Assembly: GCF_024509555.1 (NCBI RefSeq)
Contig: NZ_JAMWEL010000022.1
Span: 1 to 33,714 of the forward strand
DNA from: Streptococcus suis
GTDB taxonomy: Bacteria; Bacillota; Bacilli; Lactobacillales; Streptococcaceae
Direction of reading: 5' to 3'
DNA: 33,714 bases
Shown here: positions 8,996 to 15,905 of the stretch, in pieces
Position numbering within the stretch: the stretch's first letter is position 1
Layout: each line of letters starts with the position of its first letter
Program-made: the position numbers and the translations under genes
The notes under the pieces: model-generated
What the model was told of the DNA's origin: nothing
Databases searched by the model: none
What the model saw: the letters and a program-made list of their open reading frames with translations, nothing else

Positions 8996-9820
8996 AAATT
9001 AAGCTAGACAGAAAAAGCCATCTATGTTAGGTTCAGATAAACTACCACATTTTTCTGAAAGGAACTAACATAAATGACCTATACCCATGAACCACAAATG
9101 AACTCGTAATGATAGAGGCTTACTACAAAGAAGGTATAAAAGTTACAGATATCATGATAGCTCTTGGAAGATTAAAGCAGACCGTCTATCATGTTATCAA
9201 CTTTCTCAAAGATGGACATTCTGCCTATGACTATTATGAACACTATAAAGCCAATAAGAAACGCTGTGGTCGGAGAAAAACAAGCCTTTCGCAGAGATTT
9301 ACGGGAAAGAGCTGAACTCTATTCTGATTTTCATACAGAGTTCGGACACCTAGAAGGAGATACCATTGTTGGCGAGAAACACAAAAGTGCGAGCATTACC
9401 TTAGTAGAACGACTTTCAAAAGCCATCATTACAATGAAAACTAAGGGACGAAAAGCAAGTGATATTGAGGAAGCCATCAATCAATGGCTTTCACGAGTTC
9501 CCAGTCATCTCTTTAAGTCGATTACTTTTGATTGTGGGAAAGAATTTTCCAATTGGAAGTCGATTTCGAATGCACATGACATTGACATTTTCTTTGCCGA
9601 TCTAGGTTGTCCCGGTCAACGAGGTCTCAATGAACACTCGAATGGTTTACTAAGACGAAACGGATTGCCTAAACAGATGGACTTTGCCGATATTTCTCAG
9701 CAGTTTTTATCAGTTATAGCTGATAAGAGGAATAAGATTCCTAGAAAATCTTTGAATTATCAAACACCCTACCAAGTTTTTCTGAGTTGCTTGAAAAAGT
9801 CTAGCTTAATTTGACAATTT
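8996..9820 (+). mobile_element. Decayed IS30-family element, copy 2
   Basis: The same element as 1861-2685, in the same orientation, offset by exactly 7135 bp. I saw no base difference between the copies by eye, including the lesions in the transposase. Flanks differ on both outer sides (TTAAT before, GGGTTTAATATG after), which supports the stated ends. Together the copies bracket sspA like the arms of a composite transposon. Confidence 0.85.
9074..9814 (+). pseudogene. IS30-family transposase, second broken copy
   Basis: It carries the same early frameshift and the same internal deletion as the copy at 1939-2679, leaving a 68-residue HTH fragment (9109-9315) and a 207-residue DDE fragment (9191-9814) in different frames. 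Identical damage in both copies means the element decayed before it was duplicated. Confidence 0.85.
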
Positions 9821-9870
9821 GGGTTTAATATGTTTTGAATACTTAAGCACTCTGACCATAATCGACTACA

Positions 9871-9956
9871 TTTTGACAACATTCATAAACTTTTTGACAA
9901 AAATTATTATTTTTTTGACAAAGATACTTGTCAAAAAGAAAAAGAAGTGTTACAAT
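9871..9956 (+). promoter_or_regulatory. Promoter with 21-bp-phased TTTTGACAA operator ladder
   Basis: TTTTGACAA occurs at 9871, 9892 and 9913, exactly 21 bp (two helical turns) apart. The third copy is the left arm of a perfect 10-bp inverted repeat, TTTTTGACAA (9912-9921) and TTGTCAAAAA (9928-9937). The right arm contains the -35 hexamer TTGTCA (9928-9933), followed 17 bp later by the -10 TACAAT (9951-9956). A ribosome site and the first ORF of the membrane-protein operon follow at 10021. A regulator bound here would contact RNA polymerase directly. The Cro/CI protein at 11165 is the nearest candidate (inference). Confidence 0.7.
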
Positions 9957-10020
9957 AATATCAAGATAAAGAGATGAAAACGAATTCATCAGGTAAATAA
10001 ACAGAAAGCAGGAAGCAAAT

Positions 10021-10245
10021 ATGAAAAACAATAGCAATAAAAAAGGAATTTTGATTACAGGAACAGGTGTTGTTCGTAGAGTAGAGGTGATTGTTGCCAT
10101 AATCTTCATCCATAGTCTCGTTCAAACGATTTTCTTTGGTCAAGAGATGGACACCTTGTCGCTCTTGATGATGATGTGGTCTATATGGATTTTGGAAATC
10201 TCTCTCAGTAAAGATAAGGAGAAAAAGAATGAACAAGACAGTTAA
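10021..10245 (+). CDS. Small membrane protein of unknown function
   Basis: A 74-residue protein with a basic N-terminus (MKNNSNKKG), two hydrophobic stretches (about residues 23-40 and 46-61, the second with LLMMMWSIWIL) and a highly charged Lys/Asp/Glu tail. An AGGAAG ribosome site precedes the ATG. It is the first gene after the ladder promoter and overlaps the next ORF by 17 nt, so translation is probably coupled. I do not recognise a family. It could be an immunity-type or accessory membrane protein; nothing in the sequence proves either. Confidence 0.7.
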   Translation: MKNNSNKKGILITGTGVVRRVEVIVAIIFIHSLVQTIFFGQEMDTLSLLMMMWSIWILEISLSKDKEKKNEQDS

Positions 10246-10423
10246 AAATGGAATGAAAGTTTTTCTACTTTTCTTCGTACTCTTTTTGATCAATATTCTG
10301 GTTTTCAAAGTTCTAGCCTTACTAGGATTTGACCTTAGTTTGAACGAAGAGAGTTATTTAATTCCACCTTTGATGGCGACACTGTTGCTCTATTTAAAAC
10401 ATGTTAATCCCAAGAAAAAGTGA
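10229..10423 (+). CDS. Small two-TM protein of unknown function
   Basis: A 64-residue protein: a basic start (MNKTVKNGMK), a long hydrophobic helix (VFLLFFVLFLINILVF), a short acidic loop (LNEES), a second hydrophobic segment and a HVNPKKK end. Its GGAG ribosome site lies inside the end of the preceding gene. No known domain is recognised. The size and arrangement fit small membrane partners found in bacteriocin or stress clusters, but this is only context. Confidence 0.65.
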   Translation: MNKTVKNGMKVFLLFFVLFLINILVFKVLALLGFDLSLNEESYLIPPLMATLLLYLKHVNPKKK

Positions 10424-10453
10424 CAAAAGCTAGGGAAAGATAGGAGAAAACTT

Positions 10454-10558
10454 ATGAAACGACACATTTTGTCTGATATGGCAGCAATTATTATTGCAGG
10501 AGCCTGTATTGTCGGATTATTGATTGGAGTGGCTCTAGGACTATATAGTTTAGTCTAG
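10454..10558 (+). CDS. 34-residue single-TM peptide
   Basis: An ORF too short for ordinary gene callers. It reads MKRHILSDMAA, then a Gly/Ala/Ile-rich helix to the end (…GLLIGVALGLYSLV). An AGGAGA ribosome site lies 7 bp upstream of the ATG, and it fills the gap between two clear genes of the operon. The helix has small-residue spacing (G-x-x-x-G-like) that favours helix packing. It could be a regulatory micropeptide, a toxin-like peptide or a substrate of the neighbouring membrane proteases; the sequence does not decide. Confidence 0.5.
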   Translation: MKRHILSDMAAIIIAGACIVGLLIGVALGLYSLV

Positions 10559-10585
10559 CTTGTAGGTAAATGAAGGAGAAGAAAC

Positions 10586-11152
10586 ATGGAAACTAAAAAG
10601 AAGTTATATGAAGTCAATATCATGGAAAATAAGAAGTTTGTCTGGGGATTAAATATTCTTGCCGTGGCACTCATTCTTCCATTTGCCTTCGTATTTGGAA
10701 TGATAGGCAGTTGGTTGATAGCTAACAGTTCACAAAAATTGGAATTGACCTCTTCTGAGCTAGGATGGGGGTTGCTCCTGTATTTTCTTTTAATAGTTGT
10801 ACATGAAGCGATTCACGGTCTCTTTTTCAAGATTTTTTGTCCTGAAAATCCTGTCAAATACGGGTTTAAATGGAAATCGGGCATGGCCTATGCTACCAGT
10901 CCAGGTTCCCTCTACAATCGGATGCAAATGCTGGTGATTTCCCTAGCACCATTTGTTGTGATTAGTTTGGGCTTGACCATGTTAGCAGGATTTGGGATGA
11001 TGAATACCACTCTTTACTTCATGCTGGCAACTATGCATGCGGCCTCTTGTGCAGGCGATTTCTACTATGCCTATCTCTTATTGGTCAAGTTTGCTAAGGA
11101 AAATATAGCTGTCGAAGACACAGAAACAGGCTTGATTATCTACCAAGTCTAG
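10586..11152 (+). CDS. DUF3267-like membrane zincin with HExxH
   Basis: A 188-residue protein with four or so hydrophobic segments. The second contains VVHEAIHG, with H73, E74 and H77 forming an HExxH zinc motif within a membrane helix, as in DUF3267 and M50-type proteins. A later segment (MHAASCAGDFYYAYLL) has an Asp in a helix that could be the third ligand. The start has a GGAGAAG ribosome site; an in-frame ATG at codon 13 is an alternative. Family proteins are uncharacterised, and proteolysis is predicted only from the motif. It lies 12 nt upstream of the regulator gene. Confidence 0.75.
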   Translation: METKKKLYEVNIMENKKFVWGLNILAVALILPFAFVFGMIGSWLIANSSQKLELTSSELGWGLLLYFLLIVVHEAIHGLFFKIFCPENPVKYGFKWKSGMAYATSPGSLYNRMQMLVISLAPFVVISLGLTMLAGFGMMNTTLYFMLATMHAASCAGDFYYAYLLLVKFAKENIAVEDTETGLIIYQV

Positions 11153-11164
11153 AAAGGAAAACTC

Positions 11165-11380
11165 ATGGAATATGTCTTAAAAAATCGGCTCAAGGAGTTG
11201 AGGGCACGGGATAGTCTCAACCAGACAGAGTTGGCAAAGTTAGCAGAAGTATCACGGCAGACTATTAGCTTGATTGAGCGAGGAGAATATACGCCCTCGG
11301 TGGTCATTGCCATGCGAATTGCTCAAATTTTTAATGAAAATGTGGAGAATGTTTTTCAATTAGTGGAGGTAGAAGAATGA
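11165..11380 (+). CDS. Cro/CI (XRE)-family transcriptional regulator
   Basis: A 71-residue single-domain HTH_3 protein. The helix-turn-helix covers about residues 17-37 (LNQTELAKLAEVSRQTISLIERG), and the end is short and acidic. There is no ligand-binding domain, as in the YozG-like subgroup usually encoded next to membrane proteins. Its stop overlaps the next gene's start (ATGA), so the two are translationally coupled. It is a plausible repressor or activator of the ladder promoter at 9871-9956 (inference). Confidence 0.9.
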   Translation: MEYVLKNRLKELRARDSLNQTELAKLAEVSRQTISLIERGEYTPSVVIAMRIAQIFNENVENVFQLVEVEE

Positions 11381-12108
11381 AACAAGGGAAACAATTAACG
11401 ACTGGTAAGCGAATTATCTTTTTCATCTTAGTCAGTTTAGTGCTACAAGTAGCTTTATTTGTAGCTGGCTTCTTCATGGGTGTTTTTGAGGGGGCAGGAT
11501 TTGATATCAATACACTTTTGTTCGCAACAAGAACATTTATGGTGGCAAGTTTCATTGGATTTGCCTATCTTATGTACAAGAGTTTTACGACCTTCAAGCG
11601 TTATCAAGAAAGTGAAGAAGATGATGATGTTCTTGATCAGCTTTACAAGACAACCTTTCGAAGTTTGGAATACGGTACGATTCTATACAATATTTTTGGA
11701 GGTTTGGTTTTGGCAAATATGATACTAGGTGTTAATATTTCAGCGGATTATTATACAATCGAACTCTTTGATATTGCAGCTGTTATCGTTCTTCTTCCTG
11801 CTCAGATTGGAATCTTCAAGGTGACACAGGTAGTTCGTCAATACAAATTGTCAGCCTTTCCTACACCAAGCGAAATTAAAGATTATATTTATGCACTAGA
11901 TGAGGGGGAACGACAAGCTAATTTTGAACAAAGTTATCTAATTGTTCACAACTTGAACCAATGGGTCTTACCACTTTTATACCTTTTGATTATGGTGGTA
12001 ACGCACATTACCCAGACACAACAGCTGTTGGCACTCTTGATTGTTGCTTTTCTTCATATTTACATCAATATTCTCAATGTACAAATGATACGGAAATATT
12101 TTAAATAG
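11377..12108 (+). CDS. DUF3169-like multi-TM protein
   Basis: A 243-residue protein with about six hydrophobic segments: residues ~10-35, 45-65, a paired segment near 110-150, and two at 195-235. A soluble central loop contains YALDEGERQANFEQ. That loop and the partner HTH gene resemble the DUF3169 family, often encoded beside Cro/CI regulators in Firmicutes. In such pairs the membrane protein is thought to sense an envelope signal or hold the regulator; this is family context, not shown here. It overlaps the regulator by 4 nt. Confidence 0.75.
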   Translation: MKQGKQLTTGKRIIFFILVSLVLQVALFVAGFFMGVFEGAGFDINTLLFATRTFMVASFIGFAYLMYKSFTTFKRYQESEEDDDVLDQLYKTTFRSLEYGTILYNIFGGLVLANMILGVNISADYYTIELFDIAAVIVLLPAQIGIFKVTQVVRQYKLSAFPTPSEIKDYIYALDEGERQANFEQSYLIVHNLNQWVLPLLYLLIMVVTHITQTQQLLALLIVAFLHIYINILNVQMIRKYFK

Positions 12109-12126
12109 ACTATAGAGGTAATAGCT

Positions 12127-12636
12127 ATGAAAAAGGAAAATCTACACATTCGAGCAATTCGTTATTTCTATGATATTGTTGGTGAGTTAGACGAGGTGTC
12201 TTATGCGGCCTTGACCAATTTCGGCAACAATATGTATATGCTCTTTATAACAGTGACACTGGTGAGCTTCCTAGTTAGCTTTGCGCTGGGAGAAGATGTC
12301 ATGGGAATCAGCCTTTTCTTGACATTGGTATATTCTCAGGTCAAGCAAGAGGCCATTATAAAACGGCTGGGCTTGGATAAATTGTTTGTTGCCAAGGCTG
12401 ATGTAAAAATGGCTCGGAAGAAAATGATGAAACGAACTCTGTATCAAACCCTACAGATTGCCGTTTTGAGTTTGCTGGTTAGTATTGGCCTCTGGCAGTT
12501 ACAAATTCCACAGGAAAGTGGAACATCTGCAGCAGAGTATTTCCAGTTTGTCACTCCCATGACAGTTGTTCTTCTGAGCTTAGTAGGATTTGTTAGTTTC
12601 TACTTTGCCAATCGTAAGAAAATCACATTCATTTAA
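12127..12636 (+). CDS. DUF3278-like membrane protein
   Basis: A 169-residue protein with a soluble start (RAIRYFYDIVGELDEVSYAALTNFGNN), two helices at about 37-80, a basic middle (KMARKKMMKR) and two more helices at about 100-160. The I-x-R-F/Y-Y-x-I-x-G-x-L-D-E start recalls DUF3278 proteins of lactic acid bacteria, some of which lie in bacteriocin loci. The assignment is by eye. An AGAGGTAATA ribosome site precedes the ATG, 18 nt after the previous gene. Confidence 0.65.
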   Translation: MKKENLHIRAIRYFYDIVGELDEVSYAALTNFGNNMYMLFITVTLVSFLVSFALGEDVMGISLFLTLVYSQVKQEAIIKRLGLDKLFVAKADVKMARKKMMKRTLYQTLQIAVLSLLVSIGLWQLQIPQESGTSAAEYFQFVTPMTVVLLSLVGFVSFYFANRKKITFI

Positions 12637-12656
12637 TGTAAATGGAGGTATCAACA

Positions 12657-12839
12657 ATGAAAGTCTTTAAGAAAATTTATCTTGCTTCATTTATCGGTCT
12701 TGGCTTGTACGCAGTTGGCTATGTTTTCGGAGAATGGCTGGCTACTGGGCAGATTGATTTGTCAAATCTGAATATCCTTCTGCCGATGGTTTTGGGCTTG
12801 CCTGCTCTGCTATTGTTCGAAAAAGATGCTAAGAACTAA
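12657..12839 (+). CDS. 60-residue two-TM protein of unknown function
   Basis: The ATG at 12657 is chosen over the in-frame ATG at 12642 because a GGAGG ribosome site (12645-12649) lies 7 bp before it. The protein has a basic start (MKVFKKIY), a helix around residues 8-25, a short polar loop (ATGQIDLSN) and a second helix, ending LLFEKDAKN. No family is recognised. Confidence 0.65.
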   Translation: MKVFKKIYLASFIGLGLYAVGYVFGEWLATGQIDLSNLNILLPMVLGLPALLLFEKDAKN

Positions 12840-12863
12840 TTGAGTGATATAAAGGAGATTGCT

Positions 12864-13553
12864 ATGAATAGACTTGGAAATGTCAAAGATTGGAATGTGG
12901 TAAAAAACTGGAAATTTCTCTTAGTGGGATTGGTTGTCGTTGCACTGAATGTATTGACCCAGATGGCCATGTCTGCCCTACCAAATTTTGATGGGACTAA
13001 CCTACTGATTGCCGCAGCGCTCATATTGCTTGCAGTGGTGGTCGGTCTTGTTTTGACCAGTAAAATTGGTCTATGGAAGAGCGAGCAGAAGTGGGGGATG
13101 GGTGCGAATGTTGGTTTTGTAGCCCTCACCTTTATCGTTATGTTTGGTTTGAAAATAATTGGTGGGCAATTGATTATGCTGGAAGAGGGATATGGTCAAA
13201 CGACTGCCAATCAGGAAATCATCAATAATTCAGGCTTGCCAACCTTAGTTTTGTTTCTCTTTACAGTTTTCTTTGCTCCAGTTTTGGAGGAACTGCTTTT
13301 TAGAGGGATTCTTATGGGGAGAGTATTTGGTAAGGATTCGATTGTAGGATTATTGCTATCGAGTTTTCTATTTGGGCTCATTCACAATCCGACCAATATC
13401 GGATCTTGGGTTGTCTACGGAGGTATGGGGCTAGTCCTTGGACTCGCCTATCGTATTTCTGGCAAATATACCAACGCACTTATTCTTCACATGGTCAATA
13501 ATTTCCTGAGTGTCTTGCTCATGTTACTCTTGCAGAGTATAGGTTTCATTTAG
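12864..13553 (+). CDS. CPBP/Abi-family intramembrane protease homologue 1
   Basis: A 229-residue protein with six to eight hydrophobic helices. The ATG at 12864, with AAAGGAG just upstream, is preferred to a TTG at 12840. CPBP/Rce1 motifs are complete: EE at 142-143 with R147 (LEELLFRG), H174 (FGLIHNPTN) and H209 (LILHMVNNF). The family includes Rce1-like CAAX proteases and bacterial proteins that process peptides or give self-immunity to bacteriocins (PncO, SkkI, PlnI types). It is encoded in the same run as a second CPBP protein. Confidence 0.88.
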   Translation: MNRLGNVKDWNVVKNWKFLLVGLVVVALNVLTQMAMSALPNFDGTNLLIAAALILLAVVVGLVLTSKIGLWKSEQKWGMGANVGFVALTFIVMFGLKIIGGQLIMLEEGYGQTTANQEIINNSGLPTLVLFLFTVFFAPVLEELLFRGILMGRVFGKDSIVGLLLSSFLFGLIHNPTNIGSWVVYGGMGLVLGLAYRISGKYTNALILHMVNNFLSVLLMLLLQSIGFI

Positions 13554-13565
13554 AAAGGAAATGAG

Positions 13566-13889
13566 ATGGAGATTTTTCAATGGATAGCCTTTGCTTATCT
13601 ATTATTCAGCTACCTGTCAGATAGGAAAAAGGTGAAACAGTTACAAAGCAAGGTAAACAAACTACAAAAAGGTCTAAAAGGAGAAAATCAGATGTCCGTT
13701 TTATTGAAAGAATTAGTCGGAAGTAAAGCCAAAATCCGTTTCGATGAGGAATTTATGACCATTTACGAATACAGCATTTTAGCTGTAGATGAGGATTGGG
13801 TTAAAATTTCTCGTGAATTAGCGAATGGGGAGCTTGAAACCAAGTTGGTACGAGTCGATAACATTGTTGATGTGACTGTTTTAGAATAA
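13566..13889 (+). CDS. Single-TM protein with coiled coil and small soluble domain, unknown function
   Basis: A 107-residue protein: one helix at 1-17 (MEIFQWIAFAYLLFSYL), a Lys-rich heptad segment (about 20-42, KKVKQLQSKVNKLQKGLK) likely to form a short coiled coil, and a small beta-rich domain ending VDNIVDVTVLE. The C-terminal part has an SH3-like or YxD-type barrel look, but no family is recognised. It lies between the two CPBP genes with gaps of 12-13 nt, so it is surely cotranscribed. Confidence 0.7.
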   Translation: MEIFQWIAFAYLLFSYLSDRKKVKQLQSKVNKLQKGLKGENQMSVLLKELVGSKAKIRFDEEFMTIYEYSILAVDEDWVKISRELANGELETKLVRVDNIVDVTVLE

Positions 13890-13902
13890 GGAGGGATACA
13901 TC

Positions 13903-14577
13903 ATGAAGAAATTTTTTAAACATTCTGGTTTATTATTAGCCTATTACATTGCCTATCAATTCGGATCCCAGTTCCTCCAGATACCATGGGCTACTGAGCA
14001 GGTAGAGGGTATTCCAGCTAGTGCGGTAGAAGGTTTATATTGGTTTGGACTGATTGTGGGGCTGCCCTTGTTAATTGGTTTTTCCTACCTTCTTTGGAAA
14101 GTCTTGTACCCGAGAAAAACAATGGAGCTGACGCTAGATAAGCCTTGGCTAAAACAGATTGCCTATCCGCTGTTAGCCTATCTTGCATTCTTCATTCTCC
14201 AATTTCTCCTACCAGTTCCTGAATCAGATAATCAGAAAAATGCAGTTGCCTTTATCCAGTCTGCACCTATTCACTCCTTTTTCCTGGTGGTCATTTTTGC
14301 AGGTATCTTTGAAGAATTGATTTTCCGTGGTTTCATGGCAACCTATTTCTTCCCTAAATTATCCGATGTAAAATCTGTCTTGCTCTACGGCCTCGTTTCA
14401 GGAACCTTGTTTAGTTTTGTGCATGGTCCAGCAACCCTTCCACAATTTTTGATTTATTTCACAATGGGAGTAATCTTTGCATGGATTTATTTGGTTAAGC
14501 AAGATATCCGCTATCCAATGGCCCTACACATGCTCAACAATGGCATTTCCTATTTGATGATTGTATTTTTAGTATAA
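13903..14577 (+). CDS. CPBP/Abi-family intramembrane protease homologue 2
   Basis: A 224-residue protein with about six hydrophobic helices. The active-site motifs are E137-E138 with R142 (FEELIFRGF), H174 (FVHGPA) and H209 (LHMLNN). Spacing between these motifs nearly equals that of homologue 1 (13 kb), but the sequences are clearly different, so this is an old duplication or two separate acquisitions. It is the last gene of the operon and is closed by a terminator. Substrate unknown; bacteriocin self-immunity and peptide processing are the family's known roles. Confidence 0.88.
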   Translation: MKKFFKHSGLLLAYYIAYQFGSQFLQIPWATEQVEGIPASAVEGLYWFGLIVGLPLLIGFSYLLWKVLYPRKTMELTLDKPWLKQIAYPLLAYLAFFILQFLLPVPESDNQKNAVAFIQSAPIHSFFLVVIFAGIFEELIFRGFMATYFFPKLSDVKSVLLYGLVSGTLFSFVHGPATLPQFLIYFTMGVIFAWIYLVKQDIRYPMALHMLNNGISYLMIVFLV

Positions 14578-14613
14578 AAAATAAGCAGCTCGGATTGAAC
14601 TGCTTTTTTTGAT
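14577..14613. terminator. Bidirectional terminator between the membrane operon and nrdF
   Basis: AAGCAG (14583-14588) pairs with CTGCTT (14600-14605), with a T-tract on the plus side and an A-rich run giving a T-tract on the minus side. It serves the convergent CPBP gene and nrdF. Confidence 0.8.
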
Positions 14614-15572
14614 TATAAACCGTAAAGATAATCATCGTCCTGCATGGCTTCAACTTCACCGAGTAGATATCCGTTACCGACTTGGGAGAAGAAGTCGTGG
14701 TTAGATGTACCGGTTGAAATACCGTTCATGATGATTGGGTTGACATCATCTGCTGAATCTGGGAAGAGTGGATCCTGACCCAAGTTCATGAGGGCCTTGT
14801 TGGCATTGTAACGAAGGAAAGTTAAGACTTCCTCAGTCCAGCCAACTGCATCATAGAGGGAGCGTGTGTAGCCTTCTTCATTTTCATAAAGTTGGTAGAG
14901 AAGGTCGTACATCCAGTCGCGGAGTTTATCTTGTTCTTCCTCGGACAATTCATTGAAACCAAGTTGGAACTTGTAGCCAATGTAGGTACCGTGCACAGAC
15001 TCGTCACGGATGATTAGCTTGATGATTTCCGCAACGTTGGCCAGTTTGTTGTTACCAAGGTAGTAGAGTGGCGTGAAGAAACCAGAGTAGAAGAGGAAGG
15101 TTTCTAGGAATACGCTGGCAACTTTCTTTTCAAGTGGGGTACCAGTTTCGTAGATTTCGTTGATAATCTTTGCCTTGCGTTGCAAATATTCGTTGTTGTT
15201 GGTCCATTCAAAGATATCTTCAATCTCAGACTTGGTGTTCAATGTTGAGAAGATAGAAGAGTAAGATTTGGCGTGAACAGACTCCATGAATTGAATGTTG
15301 TTGTAAACAGCTTCTTCGTGAGGTGTACGAATATCGTTGCGAAGAGCTTGGACACCTGTTTCAGATTGAAGGGTATCCAGGAGGGTTAGTCCACCGAAGA
15401 CCTTACCAACCAGGTCTTTTTCGTCAGCAGTCAGTTTACGCCAGTCATCCAAGTCATTTGATAAGGGGATACGTGTATCGAGCCAGAATTGCTCTGTTAA
15501 CTTTTCCCAAGTTGACTTGTCGATAACATCCTCAATGGCGTTCCAGTTTATGGCTTTGTAGTAGGTTTCCAT
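14613..15572 (-). CDS. nrdF: Class Ib ribonucleotide reductase beta subunit NrdF
   Basis: A 319-residue protein, the usual length. It houses the dimetal-tyrosyl radical used by NrdE to reduce ribonucleoside diphosphates. Ligand motifs are visible: E and H in NNIQFMESVHAKSY, E in FLETFLFYSGFF, and E and H in IIRDESVHGTYIG. The radical Tyr lies in HAKSYSSIF. The C-terminal tail (EAMQDDDYLYGL) is the NrdE-docking peptide. The second of two adjacent ATGs (15572) gives the family's METYYKAINW start and better spacing from the GAAAGAG ribosome site; upstream extension to 15602 would be unusual. It lies 333 nt downstream of nrdE, far more than needed. No nrdI is in the window, so the Mn-cofactor activator must be elsewhere. 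Confidence 0.97.
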   Translation of the reverse strand: METYYKAINWNAIEDVIDKSTWEKLTEQFWLDTRIPLSNDLDDWRKLTADEKDLVGKVFGGLTLLDTLQSETGVQALRNDIRTPHEEAVYNNIQFMESVHAKSYSSIFSTLNTKSEIEDIFEWTNNNEYLQRKAKIINEIYETGTPLEKKVASVFLETFLFYSGFFTPLYYLGNNKLANVAEIIKLIIRDESVHGTYIGYKFQLGFNELSEEEQDKLRDWMYDLLYQLYENEEGYTRSLYDAVGWTEEVLTFLRYNANKALMNLGQDPLFPDSADDVNPIIMNGISTGTSNHDFFSQVGNGYLLGEVEAMQDDDYLYGL

Positions 15573-15633
15573 CATATTCTCTTTCTTTTTCTTATACTTC
15601 AAATATTATATCACAAATAGATAGTAGCCTGTA

Positions 15634-15654
15634 AAAAAATCCCCTAAAAGGGAT
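15634..15654 (-). terminator. Weak terminator or attenuator between nrdE and nrdF
   Basis: Read on the minus strand, ATCCC and GGGAT (15650-15654 and 15639-15643) form a short stem followed by seven T. It lies just upstream of nrdF, so it could reduce read-through from nrdHE into nrdF. Confidence 0.45.
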
Positions 15655-15905
15655 CTTTAATCGATTGCTTATTAGTTGCTTCACATCGTGAATGACAGTG
15701 TCGTAAGGTAGCTAGCTAATCCGTATATAGCGGTTAGCGTAGCTTGGCTAGTTGGATTGCCAACAGCTAAGCTTGTGAAAGTTACGATCTGAGAAAAGTC
15801 GTTCGAACTTAACGACTTTTCGAGGTAGTAAGCCACTTAGGTACTGACCAAATAGTCAGTACCGTTCATTCATTAGATGCCTTAGTATCAATGAATGTTA
15901 GTGTC
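15655..15905 (-). other. Highly structured nrdE-nrdF intergenic region (multiple hairpins, no ORF)
   Basis: A 250-nt stretch without an ORF that carries a row of inverted repeats. CATTCATT/AATGAATG is at 15867-15874 and 15890-15897. GGTACTGAC/GTCAGTACC (perfect, 9 bp) is at 15840-15848 and 15855-15863. GAAAAGTCGTT/AACGACTTTTC (perfect, 11 bp) is at 15793-15803 and 15811-15821. Two imperfect stems around CCGTATATAGCGG (15711-15743) and TTGGATTGCCAA (about 15744-15773) follow. Such a row is unusual inside an operon. It may be a structured RNA, an mRNA-processing region or a decayed repeat element. Confidence 0.55.

Noticed and set aside
1861..9820. An active composite transposon
   Set aside because: Neither copy can make a full transposase and no target duplication around the whole unit could be seen, so only the layout is claimed.
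10021..14577. A classical bacteriocin (blp-like) production locus
   Set aside because: No double-glycine leader peptide, no export ABC transporter and no histidine kinase/response regulator are present; only immunity-like families are.
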